Position numbers and translations under genes: made by a program
NCBI RefSeq assembly: GCF_004341505.2
Contig: NZ_SLYP02000001.1
Coordinates: 524,501-588,500 of the forward strand
Length of the DNA: 64,000 nucleotides
DNA from: Sphingomonas sp. JUb134
GTDB taxonomy: Bacteria; Pseudomonadota; Alphaproteobacteria; Sphingomonadales; Sphingomonadaceae
Direction of reading: 5' to 3'
Notes under the pieces: generated by a model
The model's input: only the letters and a program-made list of their open reading frames with translations
What the model was told of the DNA's origin: nothing
Databases searched by the model: none
In this document: positions 38,553-47,563 of the stretch, piece by piece
Layout: every line of letters begins with the position of its first letter
How positions within the stretch are numbered: the first letter of the stretch is position 1

Positions 38553-38567
38553 GTTCGTGAATTGTTC
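38553..38567 (+). promoter_or_regulatory. LexA (SOS) box upstream of mmcB
   Basis: GTTCGTGAATTGTTC is an exact match to the alphaproteobacterial LexA operator GTTC-N7-GTTC. It ends 13 bases before the mmcB ATG at 38581, where LexA would block initiation. In Caulobacter, mmcB is an SOS gene, which fits. Confidence 0.85.
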
Positions 38568-38580
38568 TAACAAGCGCGGC

Positions 38581-39087
38581 ATGGGTTCCGTGCTTGTTCC
38601 GAACGCCGCGTCTGCGTTGTCCACGGTCGATGCTGGTGCGCTGGTGGCGGCGGATGTCGCCCGCGGGGTGACCCGCCTGCTGCTGCGGCATGACTGCACC
38701 GCCATGGCGGAAGTGCCGCTGGACGGTGGACGCCGCGCCGACCTGATGGCGCTCAATGCGCGCGGCCGCATCGTCATCGTCGAGATCAAGGTTTCGCGCA
38801 GCGACCTGCTCGGGGATGGCAAGTGGACCGACTACCTCGGCCACTGCGATCGCTATTTCTGGGCAGTGCCGGCCGGCTTCGACACCGCGATTCTCGAAAC
38901 CGAGGCATTCCTGCCCGAACGTTGCGGCATCTTGGTCGCCGATCGCTACGATGCCGCGGTGTTGCGGGAGGCGACGACAGTGCCGCTGGCCGCGGCCACC
39001 CGCAAGCGCTGCACCCTCGCCTTCGCGCGCCGTGCTGCGCGTCGGCTGATCGGCGTCACCGATCCCGACGCGGTGCAGGGCTGGTAG
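38581..39087 (+). CDS. mmcB: DNA-repair endonuclease-like protein MmcB
   Basis: This 168-residue protein is of the MmcB family, which in Caulobacter is SOS-induced and needed for resistance to mitomycin C. A PD-(D/E)xK nuclease-like core is visible: RRADLMALNARGRIVIVEIKVSRSDL contains D and E-x-K. WTDYLGHCDRYFWAVPAGFDT and ILVADRYDAAVL follow. The start is set at ATG 38581. A GTG eight codons upstream would lie inside the LexA box and is less likely. Confidence 0.9.
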   Translation: MGSVLVPNAASALSTVDAGALVAADVARGVTRLLLRHDCTAMAEVPLDGGRRADLMALNARGRIVIVEIKVSRSDLLGDGKWTDYLGHCDRYFWAVPAGFDTAILETEAFLPERCGILVADRYDAAVLREATTVPLAAATRKRCTLAFARRAARRLIGVTDPDAVQGW

Positions 39088-39110
39088 CCCGCCGCGCGCG
39101 TTTCCCGCGC

Positions 39111-39728
39111 CTAGAGGCGCGGACCGGCGACGACGGGCTTCTTGGCCTTGGGCGCTTCGTCCATCAGCTTGAGCAGCGCAGGAGTGCGCGTGTCGCGCCG
39201 GGCATAGTCCCGCGCCGACATGCCGGCCATGACGTCCGCCTGATCCGGGTTGGCCCGGCCTTCGATCAGGGTACGCACCAGATCGATGCGGCGCAGCTGC
39301 ACCGCCCGGATCAGCGGGGTCTCGCCCCGGGAATTCGCAAGGTTCAGATTGGCCTTGTAGCGGATCAGCGTGTCCAGTCCGTCGGTAAAGCCTTTCTCGA
39401 CCGCCAGCATCGCCGGCGTGTTGCCGTCGGCATCCTGAATGTTGGGATCCGCACCCTTCGAAAGCAGGAAGCGAAGATACACGCTGTCGCTACGGCTCGC
39501 CACGATGTGCAATGCCGCGTCACCGGTGGTCCGGTCCTTGCTGTTGATCAGCAGCTGGCCAGGCTGGTTCAGGAAGTTGGTGACCTTGTCCCCGTCTCCC
39601 TTCCGCACCGCTTCGAGGAACTCGTAGCTTTGCGAGCGCTGCTGGGCGGAGGCGATGGAGGGAGACGCCACGAGAGCGGCGGCGAGACACAGGTTCAGGA
39701 CGCGGGACATGGGGCGAAATCTACTCAT
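39111..39728 (-). CDS. Exported ankyrin-repeat protein
   Basis: This 205-residue protein has a signal peptide (MSRVLNLCLAAALVASPSIASA preceded by six residues). About four ankyrin repeats follow (GDAALHIVASRSDSVYLRFLLSKGADPN; GNTPAMLAVEKG; GETPLIRAVQLRRIDLVRTLIEGRANP). The C-terminus is basic. It probably mediates protein contacts in the periplasm; the partner is unknown. Starts at 39728 or 39710 are both possible and neither has a strong ribosome site. Confidence 0.88.
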   Translation of the reverse strand: MSRFRPMSRVLNLCLAAALVASPSIASAQQRSQSYEFLEAVRKGDGDKVTNFLNQPGQLLINSKDRTTGDAALHIVASRSDSVYLRFLLSKGADPNIQDADGNTPAMLAVEKGFTDGLDTLIRYKANLNLANSRGETPLIRAVQLRRIDLVRTLIEGRANPDQADVMAGMSARDYARRDTRTPALLKLMDEAPKAKKPVVAGPRL

Positions 39729-39780
39729 CCGCTGGGGCTGCTTGCAAGCGCAAGCCTATCAGATCATGGCTGATCACACC

Positions 39781-40386
39781 ATGAAACGCTTCGCTCGCCT
39801 CGCCACCGTCCCGATGTTGTCGCTCGCGCTGCTTCTCGCCGGATGCGGGGGGGCGACGAACGGCCCGTCTCAGGAGCCGCCGCTTGCCGGCGCGCGCATC
39901 GGCGGCGCGTTTGCGCTCACCGATGGGGCAGGCAAGACGGTTCGCGATACTGACTTCGCCGGCCGCTACCGCATCGTCTACTTCGGCTACACCTTCTGCC
40001 CGGATGTCTGCCCGGTCGATCTCCAGAAGATCGCCGCCGGGCTCAAGGCGTTCGAGGGCGCGCATGCGGATCTGGCTCCCAAGGTCGTGCCGATCTTCAT
40101 CACCGTCGATCCGGAGCGGGATACGCCCGAGGTCGTGGGACGCTATGTCGCTGCGTTCCATCCGCGGATGGTTGGCCTCACCGGCACGCCACAGGCGATC
40201 GCGCAGGTTGCGCGTGCCTATGCGGTCCCGTTCGCGAAGCGCCGGGAGGCGGGCGCGACCGAATATCTGATGGATCATGGGACCCAGGCCTATCTGATGG
40301 GCCCGGATGGCCAGCCGATCGCGTTGCTGCCCACGGACCAGGGCCCCGAGGCGATCGCCCGTGAACTCGAACGGTGGGTGCGATGA
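39781..40386 (+). CDS. SCO1/SenC family lipoprotein
   Basis: This 201-residue lipoprotein has a signal peptide and the lipobox LLAGC at C22. The thioredoxin-like SCO domain has copper ligands C73 and C77 (FCPDVCP) and H166 (DHGTQAYL). ITVDPERDTPEV is diagnostic. SCO proteins deliver copper to the CuA site of cytochrome oxidase or act as thiol reductants. It is coupled to ycgN by ATGA. A start five codons upstream at 39766 is possible. Confidence 0.93.
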   Translation: MKRFARLATVPMLSLALLLAGCGGATNGPSQEPPLAGARIGGAFALTDGAGKTVRDTDFAGRYRIVYFGYTFCPDVCPVDLQKIAAGLKAFEGAHADLAPKVVPIFITVDPERDTPEVVGRYVAAFHPRMVGLTGTPQAIAQVARAYAVPFAKRREAGATEYLMDHGTQAYLMGPDGQPIALLPTDQGPEAIARELERWVR

Positions 40387-40817
40387 GCGATCGTTTCTGG
40401 GAAGATACCCCCCTCTCCAAGCTCGATCGCGCGCAGTGGGAGGCTCTGTGCGACGGCTGCGGCAAGTGCTGCGTGCACAAGCTGGAGGACGAGGAAACGG
40501 GTGAGCTGATGGCGACCAACGTGTCCTGCAGGCTGCTCGATCGCCGCTCCGGGCAGTGCAGCGATTACCGCCATCGCCACGCCTATGTCTCCGAATGCGT
40601 GCGGCTGACCGCACGATCGGTCCCCCACATCGAGTGGCTTCCTTCGACCTGCGCCTACCGGCTGCGCGCCAACGACGAGCCGCTGCCCGATTGGCATTAT
40701 CTCGTCTGCGGAGATCGGGAAGCCGTGCATGCCGCCGGGGAGTCGACCCGCGGGTGGACCATCTCCGAGGACGATGCCGGCGATCTCGAGCATCATCTGG
40801 TCGATCGCCCGCTGTGA
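40383..40817 (+). CDS. ycgN: YcgN family cysteine-cluster protein (UPF0260)
   Basis: This 144-residue protein has an N-terminal cysteine cluster C23, C26, C29, C30 (LCDGCGKCC). Further cysteines are in NVSCRLLDRRSGQCSDY and YVSECVRL, and the family ending is TCAYRLRANDEPLPDWHYLVCG. UPF0260/YcgN relatives may bind zinc or iron; no reaction is known. It sits between the SCO and YgjP-like genes with overlaps on both sides. Confidence 0.93.
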   Translation: MSDRFWEDTPLSKLDRAQWEALCDGCGKCCVHKLEDEETGELMATNVSCRLLDRRSGQCSDYRHRHAYVSECVRLTARSVPHIEWLPSTCAYRLRANDEPLPDWHYLVCGDREAVHAAGESTRGWTISEDDAGDLEHHLVDRPL

Positions 40818-41506
40818 ACGAAGCGCCAGGCGCGCCGATCGAGGTCGTCCGCCATCCAAGGGCACGCCGCGCGCGTCTGTCGGTGGATCCGGCGACGGGA
40901 CGCGTGCGGCTCACCCTCCCCGCTCGTGCGGCGCTCCGCCCGGCGCTTGCCTGGGCGGAGAGCAAGCGGGCCTGGATCGACGCGCAACAGGCACGGCTTC
41001 CGGAAGCGCGGCCCTTCGCCCCTTGCGAAACCATCCCCTTCGGCGATGCCGAATTGCGAATCCTTTGGGAAGAGAAAGCCGGCCGCAGCCCCGTGCGCGA
41101 AGGCGATCTGCTTCGCTGCGGAGGGCCGATCGAGCGGGTGCCCGCGCGCGTGGAGCGCTGGCTAAGAAGCGAGGCGCTGGCGCTGCTGTCCAAGGAGACA
41201 CAGCACTACGCCATGCGGGCGGGGGTGACCGTCACTCAGGTGGCCATCGGCGACCCGCGCGGTCGGTGGGGCAGCTGCACGGGGTCCGGGGCGATCCGCT
41301 ACAGCTGGCGGCTGATCCTGGCGCCTGCGTTCGTGCTGCGCGCGACCGTGGCGCATGAGGTCGCGCATAGACTGCACATGGACCACAGCCCGGCCTTCCA
41401 TGCCGCCGTGGCACGATTGCTGGAAGCCGATCCGGCACCGGCGCGCGCATGGCTCCGCGCGCACGGTGCGTCCCTTCACTGGTACGGGCGCGCGTCCGGG
41501 TCATAG
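40814..41506 (+). CDS. YgjP-like (DUF45) metallopeptidase
   Basis: This 230-residue protein is of the YgjP/DUF45 family. The zinc motif is HEVAH at residues 181-185, followed by RLHMDHSPAFH, which supplies the third ligand. RGRWGSCTGSGAIRYSWRLILAP is the usual family block. The target is unknown. It starts with GTG overlapping ycgN. Its last 31 bases (41476-41506) overlap the end of the convergent penicillin-binding protein gene. Confidence 0.9.
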   Translation: MNEAPGAPIEVVRHPRARRARLSVDPATGRVRLTLPARAALRPALAWAESKRAWIDAQQARLPEARPFAPCETIPFGDAELRILWEEKAGRSPVREGDLLRCGGPIERVPARVERWLRSEALALLSKETQHYAMRAGVTVTQVAIGDPRGRWGSCTGSGAIRYSWRLILAPAFVLRATVAHEVAHRLHMDHSPAFHAAVARLLEADPAPARAWLRAHGASLHWYGRASGS

Positions 41507-43620
41507 CCCGGGCGTTCGACCGATCGTCTGGGATCGCCCGGTGCGGGCCGGCGCGGTGGCGGTGCGGACTCCCGCGGCGGCCCGGTCCGGCCGATCGCCC
41601 GATCCAGCCACTCCTGGTCCAACGTCTCGCGCGGCGCCGGCTCTTCGTAGGGCGTGCGCGTGGGCTGCTGCTGAACTTGTGCCGGCGGCAACGCCTCCGG
41701 CTCGGACGGCCCTTCGATCGGATAGCCGTTCTCGTCGACGAACACGCCGTTGTCGGGTTCGCCATAGTAGGACTCGGCGTCCGGTTCTTCCTGCCACTCG
41801 GGCAGTGTCACCTGAGTCTCGAAATTTTCGATCGGGCGACTGGCGACCGCCTTTTGCATGAAGCTCGCAAAGGCACGCGCGGGCGCAGTGCCGCCCTGCA
41901 GGCCGCCGACCGCACGGGCATCGTCGCGACCCATCCAGACCCCCGTCGTCAGCCCGCTCGAGAAGCCCAGGAACCAGCCATCCTTGTTGGACGAGGTCGT
42001 GCCGGTCTTCCCCGCTACCGGACGGCCGATCTGCGCGGCCCGGCCGGTGCCGGTCGCGACAGCGGTCTGGAGCAGGTCCGTCATCTGCGCGGCGACATAA
42101 GGCGCGACCAGCACGCGCGAGGTGTCGACCTGGTGCTGGTAGATCACCGATCCACCGGCGGTCACACGGGTGATGCCATAGGGAGTCACCGCAACGCCCT
42201 TCTGCGACACGGATGCGAAGGCGCGGGTCATGTCGATCAGCCGCACGTCGGAGGTGCCCAGCACCATTGCCGGACGCGTGTCGATCGGCGTGGTGATGCC
42301 GAAGCGGCGGGCCATGTCGGCGACGGTGGTGTAGCCGACGTCGCGCCCCAGCTTCGCAGCCACGGTGTTGATCGAATAGGCGAACGCCGATCGCAGGCTC
42401 ATCGAGCCGTTGAAGCGGCCGGAGCTGTTGCGGGGGCTCCACCCGTTGATCGTCACCGGCTCGTCGACCACCTGGTCCTCAGGCTTGTAGCCCGCTTCCA
42501 GCGCAGCCAGATAGACGAACAGCTTGAACGCCGAACCGGGCTGGCGGGTCGCCTGGGTCGCACGGTTGTAGATCGAGGACACATAGTCCTTGCCGCCAAC
42601 CATCGCCCGCACGGCGCCGTCGCGATCGAGCGACAGCAACGCGCCTTGTACCCCGGCGGGCGCGTTGGCGCGAATCGCCTGGTCCGCCGCCCGCTGCATC
42701 GACAGGTCCAGCGTGGTCCAGACGTCCAGCGGCGCGTCTGTTTCGTCAATCAGCGTCTCGAGCTGCGGCAATGCCCAGTCGGTGAAATAGCGGACGCTGT
42801 TCTGCTTGGGCTCCGGGGCGAGCTTCACCGCATGCGGATCGGCCGATGCGGCCTCGCTCGCACTAATTGCGCCCGTCTCCTGCATCAGCTCCAGCACGAC
42901 GCCGGCGCGGCCGACGGCCGCCTCGGCATCGGCGGTCGGCGAATAGCGCGAGGGTGCCTTCACCAGCCCGGCGATGACTGCCGCTTCCGACAAGTCCAGC
43001 GAGGTGCCAGGATGGCCGAAGAAGCGGCGGGAGGCCGCGTCGATCCCATAGGCGCCGCCGCCGAAATAGACCTTGTTGAGGTACAGCTCGAGGATCTGGT
43101 CCTTGGTGAACTTGCGTTCCAGCGCCAGCGCCAGCACGACCTCGCGCAGCTTCCGGCTCACCGTGTAGCTGTTAGAGAGGAAGATGGTGCGCGCCACCTG
43201 CTGGGTGATGGTCGACGCGCCCTGCAGGCGCCGGCCGTTGCCGTGGTTGTCGATCGCGAACTTGATGATGCGCGCGATGGCGACCGGGTCCACGCCCCAA
43301 TGCGAGCGGAAGCGCCGGTCCTCCACGGCGACCATCGCCTCGCGCATCACTGGCGGAATTTCGTCGTACGGGATCCACTCGCCGTAGCTGGGACCCAGCG
43401 ACACGAGGATGGTGCCATCGGCGGCGCGTACCCGGATCATCTGCCCGTTCGGGGAGGACTTGAGTTCCCCAAAGCTCGGCAGATTGGCCCGCGCGTTCAT
43501 CACCGCGACGGTGAGGCCGAGGGCGGCGAGCAATAGAAGGGCAAGCCCCGAACCCAGGGTCCAGAGCAGGATGCGGCGCCACCGGGGCGCGGGCGGGCGT
43601 TTACGGGTGCGGGTGGCCAT
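41476..43620 (-). CDS. Class A penicillin-binding protein (bifunctional, PBP1A-like)
   Basis: This 714-residue inner-membrane peptidoglycan synthase has a cytosolic basic tail and membrane helix at about residues 17-42. The transglycosylase domain has VAVEDRRFRSHWGVD (E100), GASTITQQVAR and QILELYLNKVYFGGG. The transpeptidase motifs are SAFK at S363, SIN near 416 and KTG near 537. The last 90 residues are Pro/Glu/Arg-rich and probably disordered. The overlap with the ygjP-like gene means the two 3' ends share sequence. Confidence 0.93.
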   Translation of the reverse strand: MATRTRKRPPAPRWRRILLWTLGSGLALLLLAALGLTVAVMNARANLPSFGELKSSPNGQMIRVRAADGTILVSLGPSYGEWIPYDEIPPVMREAMVAVEDRRFRSHWGVDPVAIARIIKFAIDNHGNGRRLQGASTITQQVARTIFLSNSYTVSRKLREVVLALALERKFTKDQILELYLNKVYFGGGAYGIDAASRRFFGHPGTSLDLSEAAVIAGLVKAPSRYSPTADAEAAVGRAGVVLELMQETGAISASEAASADPHAVKLAPEPKQNSVRYFTDWALPQLETLIDETDAPLDVWTTLDLSMQRAADQAIRANAPAGVQGALLSLDRDGAVRAMVGGKDYVSSIYNRATQATRQPGSAFKLFVYLAALEAGYKPEDQVVDEPVTINGWSPRNSSGRFNGSMSLRSAFAYSINTVAAKLGRDVGYTTVADMARRFGITTPIDTRPAMVLGTSDVRLIDMTRAFASVSQKGVAVTPYGITRVTAGGSVIYQHQVDTSRVLVAPYVAAQMTDLLQTAVATGTGRAAQIGRPVAGKTGTTSSNKDGWFLGFSSGLTTGVWMGRDDARAVGGLQGGTAPARAFASFMQKAVASRPIENFETQVTLPEWQEEPDAESYYGEPDNGVFVDENGYPIEGPSEPEALPPAQVQQQPTRTPYEEPAPRETLDQEWLDRAIGRTGPPRESAPPPRRPAPGDPRRSVERPGYDPDARPYQ

Positions 43621-43683
43621 GGAAGCCGTGCCGGATTACGCGCTGCGGGCGCCGCCCACAAGCGCGCAACGCCGTTCTTGCGA

Positions 43684-44091
43684 TCAGCCGCCGCTTTGCG
43701 CGCGTGGGCGGAAGTCGAGCGCGACCGAGTTCATGCAATAGCGCAGACCAGTGGGCGGCGGGCCGTCCGGAAAGACATGGCCCAGATGCCCGTCGCAGCG
43801 CGCGCAGCGCGTTTCCACGCGACGCATACCGTGGCTGGTATCGCTGTGGTTGGTCACCCGATCCTCGGCGATCGGCTGCGTGAAGCTCGGCCAACCGGAC
43901 CCGGAATCATATTTGTCGAGGCTGTCGAACAGCTCGTTGCTGCATCCGGCGCAGCGATAGATGCCGTCGGCCTTGTTGTCGTTGTAATGGCCGGCAAAGG
44001 CGCGCTCGGTCCCCGCCTCCCGCAGCACATGATAGGCTTGGGGCGACAGTCGCTTGCGCCACTCGGATTCCGACAGGTTCAGATAGTCCAT
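43684..44091 (-). CDS. msrB: Peptide-methionine (R)-S-oxide reductase MsrB
   Basis: This 135-residue cytosolic MsrB repairs the R form of methionine sulfoxide. Zinc ligands C47, C50, C96 and C99 are present. The catalytic cysteine is C119 in GLRYCMNSVAL. GWPSF and HLGHVFPDGP are typical. The start is ATG at 44091, giving MDYLNLSESEWRKRL; upstream codons in the frame are not coding. It is a partner in function to the exported MsrA at 50999-51643. Confidence 0.95.
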   Translation of the reverse strand: MDYLNLSESEWRKRLSPQAYHVLREAGTERAFAGHYNDNKADGIYRCAGCSNELFDSLDKYDSGSGWPSFTQPIAEDRVTNHSDTSHGMRRVETRCARCDGHLGHVFPDGPPPTGLRYCMNSVALDFRPRAQSGG

Positions 44092-44140
44092 GAACCTAGA
44101 TGTGTTGTGCCCCTGGCCCCGCGTCAACCAGTGGAATTGA

Positions 44141-44174
44141 CGAGGGGCCGCGTGGCTGTGCACGCGGCCCCTCG
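44141..44174 (-). terminator. Strong hairpin after the methyltransferase gene
   Basis: A perfect 14-bp stem (CGAGGGGCCGCGTG / CACGCGGCCCCTCG) with a 6-base loop lies between the methyltransferase stop at 44211 and the msrB start. No long U-run follows, so it is a likely 3' end or RNA-stability element. Confidence 0.55.
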
Positions 44175-44210
44175 GGAACCTCAGCGCGGGAAGGGCAGCG
44201 CTCTGAAGGC

Positions 44211-44819
44211 TCAGTCCTTCCAGGCCCAATACAGCTGCGCCGGCGGCACGTTCCACCACTCCATGTCATGGTCGATCCGCTCGAAATTGGGCGAGAGGAA
44301 GTCGCGGACCTTGGGGCTGAACTGATAGACCAGGAACGCACCGCCCGGCCGCAACACCTCTGCGGTGGCAGTGGCGATCTTGTCGCCGATGCCCGGCGGC
44401 AGGGTCGAAAACGGCAGGCCGGACAGCACATAGTCCGCATGGGCATGCCCGTGGTCGGCGACGATCTGGACCACGTCGGCCGCAGAGGCGTGCACCGCCG
44501 AGAAGCGCGAGTCGAGGATCGTACCGTTCAGGTAGTCGATGAACTCGGGGTTGGTATCGATCGCGATCAGCTGCGCGTCCGGTGCCATCCGTTCCAGGAT
44601 CGGGCGGCAGAAGGTGCCCACGCCCGGGCCATATTCGACAAACACCTTGGTGTTGGCCCAGTCGACCGGTGCCAGCATCTTGCGGATCAGCTTGCCCGAA
44701 GAGGGGATCACCGACCCCACCATCACCGGATGCTTGACGAATCCGCGCAGGAACATGCCCGCCGGGGAAGGAACGCGCTTGGGGCTCCGTCGGCTGGCGG
44801 TGGTGGAACTGGTGTTCAT
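44211..44819 (-). CDS. PmtA-like phospholipid N-methyltransferase / class I methyltransferase
   Basis: This 202-residue protein has a Rossmann methyltransferase fold: FVEYGPGVGTFCRPIL is motif I, LIAIDTNPEFIDYL motif II, and DYVLSGLPFSTLPPG motif IV. GVGTF and SGLPF match the phospholipid N-methyltransferase group (COG3963), which turns phosphatidylethanolamine into methylated lipids, and the related rRNA adenine dimethylases. The start is the ATG at 44819 with AAGGA eight bases upstream; earlier in-frame codons belong to unconserved leader. It follows the Cdc48-like gene by 175 bases. Confidence 0.82.
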   Translation of the reverse strand: MNTSSTTASRRSPKRVPSPAGMFLRGFVKHPVMVGSVIPSSGKLIRKMLAPVDWANTKVFVEYGPGVGTFCRPILERMAPDAQLIAIDTNPEFIDYLNGTILDSRFSAVHASAADVVQIVADHGHAHADYVLSGLPFSTLPPGIGDKIATATAEVLRPGGAFLVYQFSPKVRDFLSPNFERIDHDMEWWNVPPAQLYWAWKD

Positions 44820-44994
44820 GGAAATCCTTGGGCGGGGCGGCCGCAGCCGCGTCGAAGTTGTCGTCGCAAAACCGAAACGAAGATGCAAGCCGAACGGTTT
44901 CGTCGTGACGCGATGCGGTATCACAGCGCGGCGAACGACGCCCTTCCAAGGAAGGCGCGCGCCGCTTCCGTGCAGGAGGCGGCGCGCGGTCCCA

Positions 44995-47277
44995 TTACTG
45001 CTTCTCGCCGCGCGGCTGTACCATTCCGGGAGCGATGAAGCCGATCGGCTGAATCGCGACCGCGTCCTGCTTCAGCTTGGCGGACATCTGCCGATACTCC
45101 TGCTCCATTTCCGCGGTGACCGAGGCGCGCGACTCGCCGAGCGCCTGGCGGAAATGGGACATGCCCACGGAGGTGTTGGAGAGTGACTCGCGCAGCGCCA
45201 TCAGGCCCGCGCGCCGCACCACATCCTCCAGGTCCGCACCGGTGAAGCGCTCGGTCTCGGCCGCGATCGCATCCAGGTCGACATCCTCGCCGATCGGCAT
45301 CTTCTCGGTCTGGATCGACAGGATCCGCCGCCGCCCAGCCTGATCCGGCACCCCGACATAGACCAGTTCGTCGAAGCGGCCGGGGCGCAGCAGCGCCGGG
45401 TCGACCAGGTTCGGCCGGTTGGTCGCCCCGATCACCACCACCGACTGGAGCTCTTCGAGTCCGTCCATCTCGGCCAGGATGGTGTTCACCACCCGCTCCG
45501 TGACCTGCGGCTCGCCCATGCCGCCGCCCCGTGCAGGCACCAGGCTGTCGAGCTCGTCGATGAAGATCACGCACGGCGCGACCTGGCGGGCACGGGCGAA
45601 CAGCCGCGCGATCTGCTGCTCGCTTTCGCCATACCATTTCGACAGCAGGTCGCTCGACTTGGTGGCGATGAAGTTCGCCTCCGCCTCGCGTGCGACCGCC
45701 TTGGCGAGCAGCGTCTTGCCGGTGCCCGGCGGGCCATAGAGCAGGAAGCCCTTGGCCGGACGGATGCCCAGCCGGCGGAACGCGTCAGGCGACTTGAGCG
45801 GCAGCTCGACGCCTTCCTTCAGGCGCATCTGCGCCTCGTCCAGCCCGCCGACATCCTCCCAGCGTACCTGGGGTGCCTGCACCATCACCTCGCGCATCGC
45901 CGAGGGCTGGACGCGCTTCAGCGCCTCCAGAAAGTCGTCGCGGCCGACCGACAGCGTGTCGAGTACCTCTGCCGGAATCGTCTGCTCCGACAGGTTGAGC
46001 TTCGGCATGATCCGCCGCACCGCCTCGATCGCCGCCTCGCGGGTGAGCGCCGCCAGGTCCGCGCCGACGAAGCCATAGGTGGTCCGCGCCAGTTCGGTGA
46101 GGTCGACCCCCTCGCCCAACGGCATGCCGCGGGTGTGGATGCCCAGGATCTCGCGACGGCCGCGCTCGTCGGGCACGCCGACCACGATCTCGCGGTCGAA
46201 GCGGCCTGGGCGCCGCAGCGCCTCGTCGATCGCCTCCGGCCGGTTGGTCGCGGCGATCACCACGACATTCGCGCGCGCTTCCAGCCCGTCCATCAGCGTC
46301 AGCAACTGCGCCACGAGCCGCTTCTCGGCCTCGCCCGACACCTGCCCGCGCTTGGGCGCGATCGAGTCGATCTCGTCGATGAACACGATCGAGGGTGCGT
46401 TCTGGCTCGCTTCCTCGAACACCTCGCGCAGCCGCTTTTCCGACTCGCCATAGGCCGAGCCCATGATCTCGGGCCCGTTGATCAGGAAGAAGTCGGCATC
46501 GCTCTCGTTGGCGACCGCGCGCGCCAGGCGCGTCTTGCCGGTGCCGGGCGGCCCATGGAGCAACACGCCCTTGGGCGGATCGACGCCCAGGCGCTGGAAC
46601 AGCTCCGGATAGCGCAGCGGCAGTTCGACCATTTCCCGCAGCTGGTCGATGGTGCCGGCCATGCCGCCGATGTCGTCATAGGTGACGTCGGCGCGGCGCA
46701 CCTCGCGCGGCTCCTCATATTCGGGCCGCAGCTCGATTTCGGTGTTCTCGTCGATGTGCACGACGCCCTTGGGAGTCGAGGACACAACGGCGAGGCGGAT
46801 TTCCTGCAGCGCATAGGCGGGGGCGTTGACGAAGCGCTGGATGGCAGGGTCCGTCACGCGCTGGTGTCCGGCGGTCGCCACCACGTCGCCCTGGCAGATG
46901 GGCCTTCCGAAAAAGGTGCGCTTCAGCGCATTGCTGGACCCCTGAAGGCGCAGGTTCTGCTGGGCGGGCGCGAACACCACCCGCGTGGCCGGCTTCGATT
47001 CGACACGCCGCACCTCGACGAAGTCGCCCGCGCCCACGCCGGCGTTCGCCCGCTGCAGGCCGTCCAGCCGGACCAGATCGAGGCCCTCGTCCTCGCCATA
47101 GGGGCCGACCGCGCGGGCGGGTGTCGTCCGCTTGCCGACGATCTCGACCACGTCTCCCTCGGCAAGGCCGAGCGAGGTCATCAGGGCACGGGGAAGGTGC
47201 GCAATGCCGCGACCGCTGTCCTCAGGCCGCGAATTCGCCACCTGTATCCGGCGCGCTTGCGAGTCGTCGTCGGCCAT
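44995..47277 (-). CDS. Cdc48/VAT-type double AAA+ ATPase
   Basis: This 760-residue protein resembles archaeal VAT and eukaryotic Cdc48/p97. The N-domain (residues 1-190) carries the double-psi barrel pattern. D1 has Walker [12 protein letters not shown] (242-252) and Walker [15 protein letters not shown]2 has [13 protein letters not shown] near 520 and [13 protein letters not shown]. Both arginine-finger regions (RPGRFD) are intact, so both rings should hydrolyse ATP. There is no C-terminal HbYX, so docking to a proteasome is not indicated. AAAGG lies six bases before the ATG at 47277; an ATG two codons earlier is also possible. Confidence 0.93.
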   Translation of the reverse strand: MADDDSQARRIQVANSRPEDSGRGIAHLPRALMTSLGLAEGDVVEIVGKRTTPARAVGPYGEDEGLDLVRLDGLQRANAGVGAGDFVEVRRVESKPATRVVFAPAQQNLRLQGSSNALKRTFFGRPICQGDVVATAGHQRVTDPAIQRFVNAPAYALQEIRLAVVSSTPKGVVHIDENTEIELRPEYEEPREVRRADVTYDDIGGMAGTIDQLREMVELPLRYPELFQRLGVDPPKGVLLHGPPGTGKTRLARAVANESDADFFLINGPEIMGSAYGESEKRLREVFEEASQNAPSIVFIDEIDSIAPKRGQVSGEAEKRLVAQLLTLMDGLEARANVVVIAATNRPEAIDEALRRPGRFDREIVVGVPDERGRREILGIHTRGMPLGEGVDLTELARTTYGFVGADLAALTREAAIEAVRRIMPKLNLSEQTIPAEVLDTLSVGRDDFLEALKRVQPSAMREVMVQAPQVRWEDVGGLDEAQMRLKEGVELPLKSPDAFRRLGIRPAKGFLLYGPPGTGKTLLAKAVAREAEANFIATKSSDLLSKWYGESEQQIARLFARARQVAPCVIFIDELDSLVPARGGGMGEPQVTERVVNTILAEMDGLEELQSVVVIGATNRPNLVDPALLRPGRFDELVYVGVPDQAGRRRILSIQTEKMPIGEDVDLDAIAAETERFTGADLEDVVRRAGLMALRESLSNTSVGMSHFRQALGESRASVTAEMEQEYRQMSAKLKQDAVAIQPIGFIAPGMVQPRGEKQ

Positions 47278-47343
47278 CGGCATCCTTTCACCTTCTCGAA
47301 ACGAGTGCGGGAGATAGGATCGAGGGTTCGCCGGGCAAGGCGC

Positions 47344-47442
47344 AAAAAAAAGGCCGATCGCAAGGACCGGCCGTGAAAGGTTTAGGAGAGGATGCCTGAA
47401 AGGCCTGTTCCGTATGCGGTGCAGAGCTTTTTTGTGCAAATG
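47344..47442 (-). ncRNA. Predicted small RNA divergent from the LysR gene
   Basis: On the minus strand an intrinsic terminator (GGCCGGTCC, loop, GATCGGCC, then eight T) ends at 47344. No protein gene on this strand runs into it: the nearest upstream minus gene starts beyond 49040. A promoter-like pair TTGCAG-N15-TATTTT (47475-47449) would start a transcript near 47442 of about 100 bases. It contains a small GCCT-TTC-AGGC hairpin and a C-rich stretch CCTCTCC that could pair with Shine-Dalgarno sequences. This is inference from structure; no family match is claimed. Confidence 0.55.
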
Positions 47443-47460
47443 CGAAAGAAAATATCGCGG

Positions 47461-47475
47461 TTGCAGAATCTGCAA
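47461..47475. promoter_or_regulatory. LysR-type operator (T-N11-A palindrome)
   Basis: TTGCAGAATCTGCAA is a perfect 6-bp palindrome with 3-base centre and contains the LysR core T-N11-A. It lies 89 bases upstream of the LysR ATG and overlaps the -35 of the divergent RNA promoter, the usual position for a LysR regulator controlling itself and its divergent partner. Confidence 0.55.
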
Positions 47476-47563
47476 TCGAAGAGCTAATTCCCTTCGTGCG
47501 CGGCGGTGGTAGCGCCATCGCGCGGTACGGTTATGATGCGGTGCAACAACAAGGCAGGAGCAG

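Noticed and set aside
41449..43536. Long frame antisense to the class A PBP
   Set aside because: Basic low-complexity product and complete PBP motifs on the other strand.
47391..47486. 31-codon plus-strand frame after AGGAGAGG between the Cdc48 and LysR genes
   Set aside because: The ribosome-site spacing is only three bases and codons include AGG, ATA and TTT, unlike this genome. The SD-like bases are the complement of the C-rich small RNA; kept only as an alternative.
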